From JAADFF01 sp013153035 (GTDB taxonomy: Bacteria; Coprothermobacterota; Coprothermobacteria; Coprothermobacterales; JAADFF01), in the NCBI GenBank assembly GCA_026184435.1, contig CP046447.1: a stretch of DNA of 64,000 bases; one strand, written 5' to 3'. Under the pieces are notes generated by a model that did no database searches, had not been told where the DNA came from, and worked only from the letters and a program-made list of their open reading frames with translations. Shown in pieces: positions 25,077-32,774 of the stretch; the first letter of the stretch is position 1; each line of letters begins with the position of its first letter. The position numbers and the translations under genes were made by a program.

Positions 25077-25718
25077 ATGGCAATTAAGTACAATGAGAAA
25101 GTTGTTGACCATTTTCTTCATCCAAGGAATTTAGGTAGGATAGAAAATCCCGATGCTGAGGCAGTAGTTGGTAGTCCTGCATGTGGCGACCAGGTGGCTA
25201 TTTATCTGAAGATCGATCCAGAAACAGAAAAAATAGAGGATATAAAGTTTGAGTCTTTTGGATGCGCTTCCAATATTGCTACTGCATCGATTATCACGGA
25301 ACTTGCCAAGGGTAAAACAATTGATGAGGCTATGAATATTACATGGAAAAAGGCAGTAGATGAGCTGGGAGGACTACCACCTATTAAATATCACTGTTCT
25401 GTACTTGCCGTTGATGGTTTAAGGTCTGCTATTAGACACTATCTTATGAAACAGGGACGCATCAAGCCGGAGGATCTTAATAGTGATCTTGTTAGAGGAG
25501 AACTGTACCATGTTATTTATCCTCCACTAGGTATAGATATTGTTTCAGCCAAGAGGGTAAAGTATATTGGTGTTGATGACGGAGTGGTAACAATAGATAT
25601 TGCCTTTGATGACGAAGACCCATATCTTGACGAGATTAAGCATGAAATAGAAGAAAAAGTTAGTGTGTTGCCTGGGGTAAAGGAGATTAAGGTTAACAAT
25701 GTCGGACTTTACGAATAA
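25077..25718 (+). CDS. IscU/NifU-like scaffold fused to a MIP18 (DUF59)-like domain
   Basis: Residues 1-130 are a U-type iron-sulfur scaffold with the three cluster cysteines Cys36 (SPACGD), Cys63 (FGCAS) and Cys107 (KYHCS) and the conserved Asp38. Residues about 138-210 resemble the MIP18/DUF59 family of Fe-S targeting factors: VIYPPLGIDIVSAKRVKYI, a beta strand and LPGVKEIKVN. The Cys found in many MIP18 proteins is absent. IscU alone is about 130 residues, so this is a fusion. It follows the lysine-less desulfurase homologue, supporting a dedicated assembly pair. The next gene overlaps its last 20 bases. Confidence 0.85.
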   Translation: MAIKYNEKVVDHFLHPRNLGRIENPDAEAVVGSPACGDQVAIYLKIDPETEKIEDIKFESFGCASNIATASIITELAKGKTIDEAMNITWKKAVDELGGLPPIKYHCSVLAVDGLRSAIRHYLMKQGRIKPEDLNSDLVRGELYHVIYPPLGIDIVSAKRVKYIGVDDGVVTIDIAFDDEDPYLDEIKHEIEEKVSVLPGVKEIKVNNVGLYE

Positions 25719-26127
25719 AAATGATTCTTATCGTTTGCTACTGGCGTTTATAGACAAAAAGGCTATAGGCAGGGCGCGCTTACTAACGGTCATTATAGCT
25801 ACCGGTGGTGCCCTGTCTCTCATTGCCTTTTTGTGGTTGTGGCTCTTGCCACCATCTAATATGGCTGTTTTGATTTTCTTGGCTTCATTGGCTGTTATTA
25901 CGGCTGGTGTATCTATAGTTCTTGTAATTGTCTATCTTGTATTGCTTGTAATGACTATGAATACGGGAAAGCCGTACATCGCATTTCCTACATTGAGCGT
26001 GGTAAAGAGAGTTATTCATGTCAAAGATGCTTTTATTGACTCATTGCCACCTGAAGACAGACCGAGGGCAAGAGAGATTATTGAGTACTGGGAAAAAACC
26101 CTTTATGATGGAGGTGAAGTAGAGTGA
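25699..26127 (+). CDS. Small membrane protein of unknown function, 142 aa
   Basis: I do not recognise this protein. It has a soluble N terminus of about 27 residues, two strong membrane helices (about 28-50 and 55-87) separated by a short Pro-containing loop, and a charged C-terminal tail of about 50 residues ending in a helix. It starts 20 bases before the stop of the IscU fusion and ends overlapping the DJ-1-like gene by 4 bases, so it is co-translated with the Fe-S genes. A membrane anchor or sensor for that operon is possible but unproven. Confidence 0.75.
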   Translation: MSDFTNKNDSYRLLLAFIDKKAIGRARLLTVIIATGGALSLIAFLWLWLLPPSNMAVLIFLASLAVITAGVSIVLVIVYLVLLVMTMNTGKPYIAFPTLSVVKRVIHVKDAFIDSLPPEDRPRAREIIEYWEKTLYDGGEVE

Positions 26128-26630
26128 AAAAGGTATTAATTATTACAGGTCCTTTCTTTGAGGACATTGAGGTACAGTATCCTTACTACAGACTGAAAGA
26201 AGAAGGATATGAGGTTATTATTGCTGCCCCTGAGAGGGGTAGAGTGGAAGGTAAACATGGGTATGTTATTAATGCAGATTTGGCATTTGATGAGGTTAGA
26301 CCTGCCGAGTATGATGCCCTTGTTGTGCCTGGTGGCAGGGCACCGGAGCGTGTAAGGCTCTACAATAGCGCCAAATCTATCGTTAAACATTTCTTTGAAC
26401 AGAATAAACCTGTTGCCACAATATGCCATGGTCCCCAGGTACTTATCTCTGCCGGTGTTGTCAAGGATAGAAAGGGTACGTCTTATGTGGGAGTGCGCGA
26501 TGACCTTATTGTTGCTGGTGTAGAATACCTTGATGAACCTGTGGTGGTGGATGGTAACTGGGTATCTTCCCGTCATCCTGGAGATCTCGATGTATGGATG
26601 AGGGAGTTTATCAAAGTTGTGGAGGCATAA
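26124..26630 (+). CDS. DJ-1/PfpI family protein
   Basis: A class I glutamine-amidotransferase-fold protein of 168 residues, the usual PfpI size. The nucleophile elbow is ATICHGPQVL, with the reactive Cys at residue 101 followed by His; the conserved acid is the Glu in FEDIE near the N terminus (PfpI/YhbO pattern). Members act as proteases, glyoxalases or protein deglycases, and many respond to oxidative or electrophile stress. The start is GTG, overlapping the previous stop as GTGA. Its presence in an Fe-S-assembly operon could point to cysteine or sulfide stress protection. Confidence 0.9.
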   Translation: MKKVLIITGPFFEDIEVQYPYYRLKEEGYEVIIAAPERGRVEGKHGYVINADLAFDEVRPAEYDALVVPGGRAPERVRLYNSAKSIVKHFFEQNKPVATICHGPQVLISAGVVKDRKGTSYVGVRDDLIVAGVEYLDEPVVVDGNWVSSRHPGDLDVWMREFIKVVEA

Positions 26631-26633
26631 GAT

Positions 26634-27254
26634 ATGGCACGACTTTTTAATGTTCATACGACCTGGGGCGAGGGCACATATACTCCCCAGCAGTGGATAG
26701 ACTATGCACGAAAGCACAATATCGATGAAATTGTGTTTATAGACTTTGTTCCACCAAGCAAATGGGAGGAATACAAAGAGGATATGGAAAAACTTGATTT
26801 TACTGGTGTTAAGGTTTCTTATGGTGTTGAAGTGCCAGCTAAGGTGTTGAAGGATACACCGTCTAGTCTCCTGGAAATATTTGATATTATTGCTGTATCT
26901 GAGCGATGCTTTGGTAAAGATGATGATGTGCCTCGCATTATGGAAGATTTGCTCCTACAGTGGACGAAAAAACTGCCACTTATATACTGGATAAGACCAG
27001 GAATGTGGTATAAGGAATACGGAGATACATTGCTTGGGCTCGAGTATTATGTTGAAATACTTAAGAGGGTACCAGAGAATAAAATCATACTGGAAGTCAA
27101 TCGTAGATACAATGTTCCACCGCCATATATACCTGCTTTACTGGATGAGTTGGGATATCGATTTGTTGTCGGTGTAGATGCAGGTTCTCCAGAAGAGCTG
27201 CCACAATATGAGATTCCTATACTAGGCTTTACATTTGCCGATGCAGAGGAGTAA
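26634..27254 (+). CDS. PHP-domain-like protein
   Basis: The N terminus FNVHTTWGEGTYTPQQWIDYARKHN resembles the first PHP metallophosphoesterase motif, but only one His of the usual HxH pair is present. Later PHP-like positions include YGVEVPAK near residue 65 and VGVDAGSPEELPQY near the C terminus. The 206 residues are shorter than typical PHP enzymes (about 250), so some metal ligands may be lost and activity is uncertain. A GTGGAGG ribosome site lies 8 bases upstream. Last gene of the operon; its stop codon falls in the loop of the terminator. Confidence 0.65.
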   Translation: MARLFNVHTTWGEGTYTPQQWIDYARKHNIDEIVFIDFVPPSKWEEYKEDMEKLDFTGVKVSYGVEVPAKVLKDTPSSLLEIFDIIAVSERCFGKDDDVPRIMEDLLLQWTKKLPLIYWIRPGMWYKEYGDTLLGLEYYVEILKRVPENKIILEVNRRYNVPPPYIPALLDELGYRFVVGVDAGSPEELPQYEIPILGFTFADAEE

Positions 27255-27271
27255 CCTCTGCATCGGTTTTT
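27238..27271. terminator. Terminator overlapping the stop codon of the PHP-like gene
   Basis: A 12-bp perfect stem, CCGATGCAGAGG with CCTCTGCATCGG (27238-27249, 27255-27266), has the TAA stop in its 5-base loop and is followed by five T. It can also serve the convergent HD-GYP gene. Confidence 0.88.
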
Positions 27272-28922
27272 ACTTCAACCTTTCGTATATATCTCTTATC
27301 TGTTCATGATACTGTTTAAATATTTCTAAGATTTGTGGGTTAAAGTGCTCAGGTTTTGTACGCCTGTCTCCTTCTAATATGATTTTTACAGATTCTTCAT
27401 GGGTAAGCGCTGGTTTATAGGGTCTTTCATCGCGTAGTGCATCGTAGACGTCCGCGATGGAAACAATCTGGGCCTCTATAGGAATCTGATTACCCTTAAG
27501 ACCAAAGGGATATCCGCTACCGTCGAATTTTTCGTGATGGTAGAAGGCAATATTCCTTGCAACCATAAAATGCTGTTTGTTGCCGAGAAGTTCTGCACCG
27601 AACTTTGTATGCTTTTTCATTAGTTCCCATTCTTCTTCTGTTAGTGGTCCTTTTTTCTGAAGTATTTTGTCTGGCACCATGATTTTTCCTATATCATGAA
27701 GCGGTGCAAATTTTCTTATTTGGTCTACAAGCATTGGAGGTAAATTCATTTTTTCAGCGATGAATCCTGCTATTTCTCCAACTCTTTGTATGTGTTTACC
27801 TGTTGTATCATCGTGTTTTTCAGCTATTCGAGCAAGTGTTGTTGCAAAGTTATAGTAAGCATCATATAGTTCCTTTTCACGTTGACTGGCATGCTCGTAT
27901 GCACGTAGAGTATTTTCTCGTGCTCTCTGAAGTTGTTTTAGGAAGTCAGTGTTTTTGTCAATAATTTCTTGAATTTTCTGTGCCAATGTGTATATTTCTT
28001 TGGGAGCATCTTCGGCTATATACTGTAAGTCTTCCTGAGGAAGCTCATTTCTGGAAAGATCTAGTCCTTCTACTATGCTGCTGAGTTCTTCCAGTGGCAT
28101 TGCTATATTGTGGGATATCTTCTTGGCTGCTTGTATAGACGTAGTGATCGAGACGATACTAACAAAAAGAAGGGCTATAATGAATGACACAATAAGCCAT
28201 AATATGCTATAAGAGTGAATACTGAATACCATGTATAAATATCCGTTATCTACAGATTTGATATGAAATGGTGACACAACATATGCCCTTGTGATACCAA
28301 CATGTTTAAATTGTGGTGTTTCTTGCGATGGAGGAACCATTTGAAATATGTTTGCTGGTAGCGTGGTAGTTACAATAACTGGCTGTAGTTTGTCAGTGTA
28401 CAGATTTATTCCCTCTATACTACTGAAATTTTTCATGAATGCTCGTATAACGCTCATTGTCGTTTTGTATACAGGTTGCCGTTTACCGGCTATGTATTCT
28501 ACTATATATGTACCAGACGCTGTTTTAACAACTCCAGTGAGTTTTATATCCATAGTTGGATATATCATTTGTACTGAGGTTATGGTAGGTGTTGTAACAG
28601 TGATATTTGTAGCTGGTCTTATAGTAATATTATCTGCTTTAATGCTGTCAATGCCTTGTTCCGAAGCGAGCGTCAGCTTCCTTTGAAAGCTTGGCTTGTA
28701 GTATACATTAACAAGTCTATCTACATAGGCATTAACAATATCAATTGTGGCCTCTTGTATAGATTTTACGCTGTTTGCCATGTTGTTATGAACGATAACG
28801 ACGATTATGATAGAAAATACAGCTGCCACAAGTAAGGATAGGAATATAGACCAAATACGACTACGAAGTACCTCTTTTCTTATAAATTCTTCAAAGGTTG
28901 GTCGTTTGTTGTTTTCATCCAT
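27270..28922 (-). CDS. Membrane-bound sensor HD-GYP protein (cyclic-di-GMP phosphodiesterase)
   Basis: Degrades cyclic di-GMP in response to an extracytoplasmic signal. Layout of 550 residues: cytoplasmic start, membrane helix about 20-45, extracytoplasmic sensor about 46-235, second helix about 236-262, a HAMP-like/coiled-coil linker to about 350, and a C-terminal HD-GYP domain. The catalytic HD is near residue 409 (HDIGKIMVP), and the GYP part reads HHEKFDGSGYPFGLKG near 461-476, all intact. The gene is convergent with the Fe-S operon and diverges from the phosphoesterase gene across 38 bases. A paralogue with the same layout lies at 53245-55083. Confidence 0.92.
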   Translation of the reverse strand: MDENNKRPTFEEFIRKEVLRSRIWSIFLSLLVAAVFSIIIVVIVHNNMANSVKSIQEATIDIVNAYVDRLVNVYYKPSFQRKLTLASEQGIDSIKADNITIRPATNITVTTPTITSVQMIYPTMDIKLTGVVKTASGTYIVEYIAGKRQPVYKTTMSVIRAFMKNFSSIEGINLYTDKLQPVIVTTTLPANIFQMVPPSQETPQFKHVGITRAYVVSPFHIKSVDNGYLYMVFSIHSYSILWLIVSFIIALLFVSIVSITTSIQAAKKISHNIAMPLEELSSIVEGLDLSRNELPQEDLQYIAEDAPKEIYTLAQKIQEIIDKNTDFLKQLQRARENTLRAYEHASQREKELYDAYYNFATTLARIAEKHDDTTGKHIQRVGEIAGFIAEKMNLPPMLVDQIRKFAPLHDIGKIMVPDKILQKKGPLTEEEWELMKKHTKFGAELLGNKQHFMVARNIAFYHHEKFDGSGYPFGLKGNQIPIEAQIVSIADVYDALRDERPYKPALTHEESVKIILEGDRRTKPEHFNPQILEIFKQYHEQIRDIYERLK

Positions 28923-28960
28923 AGCATAAATATTTTATACTAACTGTGGAGGTGAATGAT

Positions 28961-29458
28961 ATGGAAAAATGGTTGGTTATCAGTGATACCCACGATAATA
29001 TACCTATGTTAAAGAAATTGCCTGGAATTATAGAAAGCTATGGTATTACCCATATTTTTCATGCAGGTGATTTTATTGCTCCATTCGTAATGCCGTATCT
29101 ATTGTTTGATGGAATTGAGTTTATAGGTGTATTTGGTAATAATGACGGAGAAAGACTTTTTATGTTAGAAAAAAGTCAGGGCAAAGTGAAGATTGGTCCC
29201 ATAGAGATAGAGACTCCATATGGCAAGGTATTTCTTATGCATGAACCATATGCTCTTAATGCGGCCGTAAAAAGTCGTTTGTATTCGTTTGTGTTTTACG
29301 GGCATACTCATAAGGTAGATATTCGTAAGGATGGAGAAGTGCTTGTTGTTAATCCCGGTGAGTATTGTGGTTATCTCACCGGTCTTTCCACAGTGGCTAT
29401 TGTGGATCCAGAAACAAAAGAGGTAGAGCTTATAGAGGTTGGTCATGTGGATCGTTAA
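28961..29458 (+). CDS. YfcE/MJ0936-type phosphodiesterase
   Basis: A compact metallophosphoesterase of 165 residues. Metal ligands are visible in WLVISDTHDN, FHAGDFIAP, GVFGNNDGE, LMHEP and YGHTHKVD, matching the YfcE/MJ0936 subfamily, which cleaves phosphodiester model substrates; the natural substrate is unknown. The ATG at 28961 is chosen because GGAGG lies 8 bases upstream. It is followed by truD, whose start lies 14 bases before its stop. Confidence 0.9.
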   Translation: MEKWLVISDTHDNIPMLKKLPGIIESYGITHIFHAGDFIAPFVMPYLLFDGIEFIGVFGNNDGERLFMLEKSQGKVKIGPIEIETPYGKVFLMHEPYALNAAVKSRLYSFVFYGHTHKVDIRKDGEVLVVNPGEYCGYLTGLSTVAIVDPETKEVELIEVGHVDR

Positions 29459-30563
29459 GTCCCGTCCGGAGGATTTTATTGTTGTTGAGGATATAAATCT
29501 ACCCTCAGATGGTGCGGGATATCACCTGTATTTTTTGAAGAAGTCTGGCCGTACTACACTAGCTGTTGTAAAAGAGCTTTACCGACGCTATGAAATGAAA
29601 AAGGGAGATATTCATTTTGCTGGTATGAAAGATAGAGATGGTGTTACATATCAATATATATCTTCTGTAAAAGATATGGGTAGACATGTAAAGGCAACTA
29701 CCTATGAAATGTGGCATATTAAGGATGTAACTTCTCATGTTGATAGAAAGTCTTTGAGGGGCAATTACTTTTCTTTATTGATAAGAGGAGCTATTTCTAT
29801 AGATACAGCTGTATTGTCGAGTGGATTTGTAAATTATTTTGACTATCAACGGTTTGCCGTGTTTTCAGAGGGAATGGCGGCACGACTGATACTAAAAAGA
29901 CAATATAAAGAGGCATTGTGGACATTGCTGACACCGGGAACAAGATCTCTTATTAAAGAACCCTTTGACGTAGAAGATTTTCGTGAGTGTCGCAAATTAT
30001 CACGTACTCCTTGGGAAAGACGACTATTTGACTTTTTGCGGAGAAAAGGACCGAAGTATAAAGAAGCCCTTCGGTATGTAGATGGGGATCAGCGTGCAAT
30101 TAGTATGCTTGCGTATCAGTCGTATCTGTGGAATAAGACCGTTTCTAAACTCATAGAGCACTATGGGGAAGATATCCGTTATATAGATGTAGCTGGCCAA
30201 CAACTTGCCGTTGCCCGTAATGTAAGAGTATCTTACAAGGTACCATTCATCACTTGGTTTCTAGCGGAAGAGTGGTGGGATTTACCAGAGGATGTAAGGC
30301 AGGCTATAAAAGAAGTGCTTGAAGAGGAGGGTTTTGCTGAACTATTTGAACTAAAGACGAAGGTTCATGGATATACGCTAGTACTGAGATATAGAAATAT
30401 GATAGAGCAGCCTAATATTATTGCCAATGTTGCCAGTAAAGATGGTGTAAAACTGGTTTTTTTCTTGCCTACAGGCTCATATGCCACCATGTATGTCAAG
30501 CAACTAGCTGTGTATCACGATGAGATGGTTCAAGTAGGTGATGGGGAACAAGGAGCACAATAA
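29445..30563 (+). CDS. truD: tRNA pseudouridine(13) synthase TruD
   Basis: Makes pseudouridine at position 13 of tRNA. The 372 residues carry the family motif FAGMKDRDGVTYQY with the catalytic Asp near residue 63, the RPEDFIVVE N-terminal block, RGNYFSLLIR, and NYFDYQRFAV corresponding to the family NxFGxQRF motif. The ATG at 29445 follows AGAGG by 6 bases. Its last 68 bases overlap, tail to tail, the end of the MFS transporter gene on the other strand. Confidence 0.9.
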   Translation: MWIVKSRPEDFIVVEDINLPSDGAGYHLYFLKKSGRTTLAVVKELYRRYEMKKGDIHFAGMKDRDGVTYQYISSVKDMGRHVKATTYEMWHIKDVTSHVDRKSLRGNYFSLLIRGAISIDTAVLSSGFVNYFDYQRFAVFSEGMAARLILKRQYKEALWTLLTPGTRSLIKEPFDVEDFRECRKLSRTPWERRLFDFLRRKGPKYKEALRYVDGDQRAISMLAYQSYLWNKTVSKLIEHYGEDIRYIDVAGQQLAVARNVRVSYKVPFITWFLAEEWWDLPEDVRQAIKEVLEEEGFAELFELKTKVHGYTLVLRYRNMIEQPNIIANVASKDGVKLVFFLPTGSYATMYVKQLAVYHDEMVQVGDGEQGAQ

Positions 30564-31638
30564 AGCCTAAAATGCCTGCAATAATAAATGGTAGATGTTT
30601 ATCTATTGCATACAGATAACCGCCGAGTAGTACGCCGATAGCATTTCCTATGTTTACCATAGATGAAATGATTCCTGTTCCAATAGGTTTTTCATGTTCC
30701 TCAAGAAATGGGAGAACTATACTTTGTGAACCACTGTATAGGCTTTCTGCCCATCCATGGGCAAAGTAGTATATACCTGCTGTAAGGAGGGAACTATGCA
30801 AGATAGAAAATGCCGAGATACTAACCCCTCCTGCCATGAGCTTAAAGAGAGAAATGGGGTTGAAACCTATGTAAGAAAGCAGGGGTAATGTCATGGAGGC
30901 GAGAGGTGAAAGAGATGCCAGTAGCCCTATGATTGCTTCCTTAATGCCTAAAGTATCTTTCAGGTATAGCGATATAACAACATTTGTCATACTGCCACCT
31001 AGTGCGATAAGCACTGTGAGTATTAAAGGCCACACAATTTTTCGGGCGACTACGATATAATTTGCCTGTTCTTTATGGTGTTCCCTCAAGGGGGGCATTG
31101 ATGGAATGGCAATATATATTATAAAAGCAGCTATAGCTGCTAAAACAGCGTACGAGAGAAATATCAGGTTATAGCCCATATACTGTGCTATAGCACCTCC
31201 AATGGGAGGTCCTATAAGGAAACCCAGAGATATTCCACCTATGAATGTATATAGGGCTTTATAGGTATCTTCAGGATATACGATAGAAAAAATGTGTACT
31301 CTTGGTGGCATTTCCATGAAGGCCAAACCTTCGAATATAGCACCTAACATAACACCGTATATGGAATGAATCGTTAGATACGATAAGGCAGCTATGGACG
31401 ACATAAACCATCCTATAGTGATAATGATACGAGGAGATATGTAGTGAGAGATAATAGCCCCTACATTAAGCGCAATAAGTCCTGCTATAGTTGATATGGC
31501 CATAACAATGCCAGCATGGACGGATGTTCCGCCAAGCTCGGATATATAAAGTGGCATAATTCTAAAAAATAAAGAGGCCCCTATAGCCCATAGAAATCCT
31601 CCCAGCGTTATAAGATACACTGTTTTCTTGCTTGCCAT
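30496..31638 (-). CDS. Major facilitator superfamily transporter
   Basis: An integral membrane protein of 380 residues with about 11-12 hydrophobic helices. The N-terminal half includes LWAIGASLFFRIMPLYISELGG and the loop between helices 4 and 5 EDTYKALYTFIGGISLGFLIGPPIGGAI, resembling the drug-efflux type motif G. The loop 2-3 motif (GxLaDRxGrkp) is poorly kept. The substrate cannot be told. The ATG follows GGGAGG by about 10 bases, and a TATAAT on the minus strand lies just upstream of that ribosome site. It overlaps truD by 68 bases at the 3' ends. Confidence 0.82.
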   Translation of the reverse strand: MASKKTVYLITLGGFLWAIGASLFFRIMPLYISELGGTSVHAGIVMAISTIAGLIALNVGAIISHYISPRIIITIGWFMSSIAALSYLTIHSIYGVMLGAIFEGLAFMEMPPRVHIFSIVYPEDTYKALYTFIGGISLGFLIGPPIGGAIAQYMGYNLIFLSYAVLAAIAAFIIYIAIPSMPPLREHHKEQANYIVVARKIVWPLILTVLIALGGSMTNVVISLYLKDTLGIKEAIIGLLASLSPLASMTLPLLSYIGFNPISLFKLMAGGVSISAFSILHSSLLTAGIYYFAHGWAESLYSGSQSIVLPFLEEHEKPIGTGIISSMVNIGNAIGVLLGGYLYAIDKHLPFIIAGILGFIVLLVPHHLLEPSHRDTQLVA

Positions 31639-31704
31639 AATATATCTCCCCTCCCACGATGCGATATTATACTATACTTAGCATAGGCTTGAGGGGTGAT
31701 CGCA

Positions 31705-32298
31705 TTGATAAAAATTGGCAATGTATACAATATGGGGGATTTCTTTATGCCGCACATGGTGGAGCATGCTGAAAAAATCATGGCTACCTATGGTGCAGGT
31801 TTTGGTGTAGTAGGTTTTGAAGGAACAGATCTAAAAGGTTATCTTTTATGGATTATTGACAATATAATAAAAGGAATATATCCTGCTTGTGGACTTTATA
31901 TAAAGGAATCATATATAGATTTTTACCGTCCTTCCGATAACATTTGGGTAAATATGTGGAGATTGGCAATGCATTTAAGCCCTATTGGTTTGGATGGTAA
32001 ACTTGTGTTAATTCCATATGTAAATAAATATCCTTTTTATAAATTGGCTACTATAAGGCAGATTGAACAAACCATGAAAAGTAGTAATATCACCGATATC
32101 AATATGTTATCTATCTTTGAAAAAAAACTGTTTCAAACAAAGGTAGAGATTGTTAGTACAATGGCTAAGGAGGAATTAGCTCAGATAGATTGGTTGGTAT
32201 GTCATTTATACAATGATCCTATGATGGCTTCTTTATCTGGTAGTTTGAGACGTAGATTCAAAACGACGGTAAGGGAGGTTTGTAATGATAAGCTCTAA
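31705..32298 (+). CDS. Unknown soluble protein, 197 aa
   Basis: I do not recognise this protein. The TTG at 31705 is taken as start because GAGGGG lies 8 bases before it; the in-frame GTG at 31696 overlaps that site. The sequence is mixed helix/strand with aromatic-rich blocks (WIIDNIIKGIYPACGLYIKE, WVNMWRLAMHLSP), no signal peptide and no membrane helix. It is the first of three coupled genes: the next start lies 14 bases before its stop, and an HD hydrolase gene follows. The context suggests a nucleotide- or stress-related role, unproven. Confidence 0.72.
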   Translation: MIKIGNVYNMGDFFMPHMVEHAEKIMATYGAGFGVVGFEGTDLKGYLLWIIDNIIKGIYPACGLYIKESYIDFYRPSDNIWVNMWRLAMHLSPIGLDGKLVLIPYVNKYPFYKLATIRQIEQTMKSSNITDINMLSIFEKKLFQTKVEIVSTMAKEELAQIDWLVCHLYNDPMMASLSGSLRRRFKTTVREVCNDKL

Positions 32299-32770
32299 GA
32301 AACTTCTTGTTAGTTTTTTGATTTTGGTTTTGGTTGTGCTTGTTGGGGCATGGTATGTACGTTATAAAATACATGAAAGGTCTGTAGAGGTGCTATCTGA
32401 CGTTAGTGGACAGATGTATACTACGTTGCTTGCCCAATATGAAAGAGATGGCCTTTCAGATGATGAGGTAAGAACATTAGTAGGTTATCTTGCTCGTACC
32501 ATCGCAATGGGTGTTTATCCCAATATGCAGATTAGAAATGTTGATATTGGTGATATACATACCGATGGTAAAACATTTTCTGCTGCTAATATAAAGGTTG
32601 TACTCGATAATGCCACTGTTGATATCGATAGTATTACATATGATGGTTCACAGACAGTTATATCTTTTTCAGTTTCTACAGATAGTAGTGGTGGTTTTTT
32701 GAAAGATATATCTGCCGGAAAGATATATATTCTATACTTAAATGATGGCAAGTGGAGACTTGGGAGGTGA
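32285..32770 (+). CDS. Membrane-anchored protein of unknown function, 161 aa
   Basis: It has one N-terminal membrane helix (about 6-25) followed by a soluble extracytoplasmic domain: a helical part to about residue 75, then alternating Val/Ile/Asp strands suggesting a beta sandwich. No family recognised. It lies in a coupled operon, with a start 14 bases inside the previous gene, GGGAGG upstream, and the HD-hydrolase start 4 bases after its stop. The ribosome site of the HD gene lies in its last codons. Confidence 0.74.
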   Translation: MISSKKLLVSFLILVLVVLVGAWYVRYKIHERSVEVLSDVSGQMYTTLLAQYERDGLSDDEVRTLVGYLARTIAMGVYPNMQIRNVDIGDIHTDGKTFSAANIKVVLDNATVDIDSITYDGSQTVISFSVSTDSSGGFLKDISAGKIYILYLNDGKWRLGR

Positions 32771-32774
32771 AATT

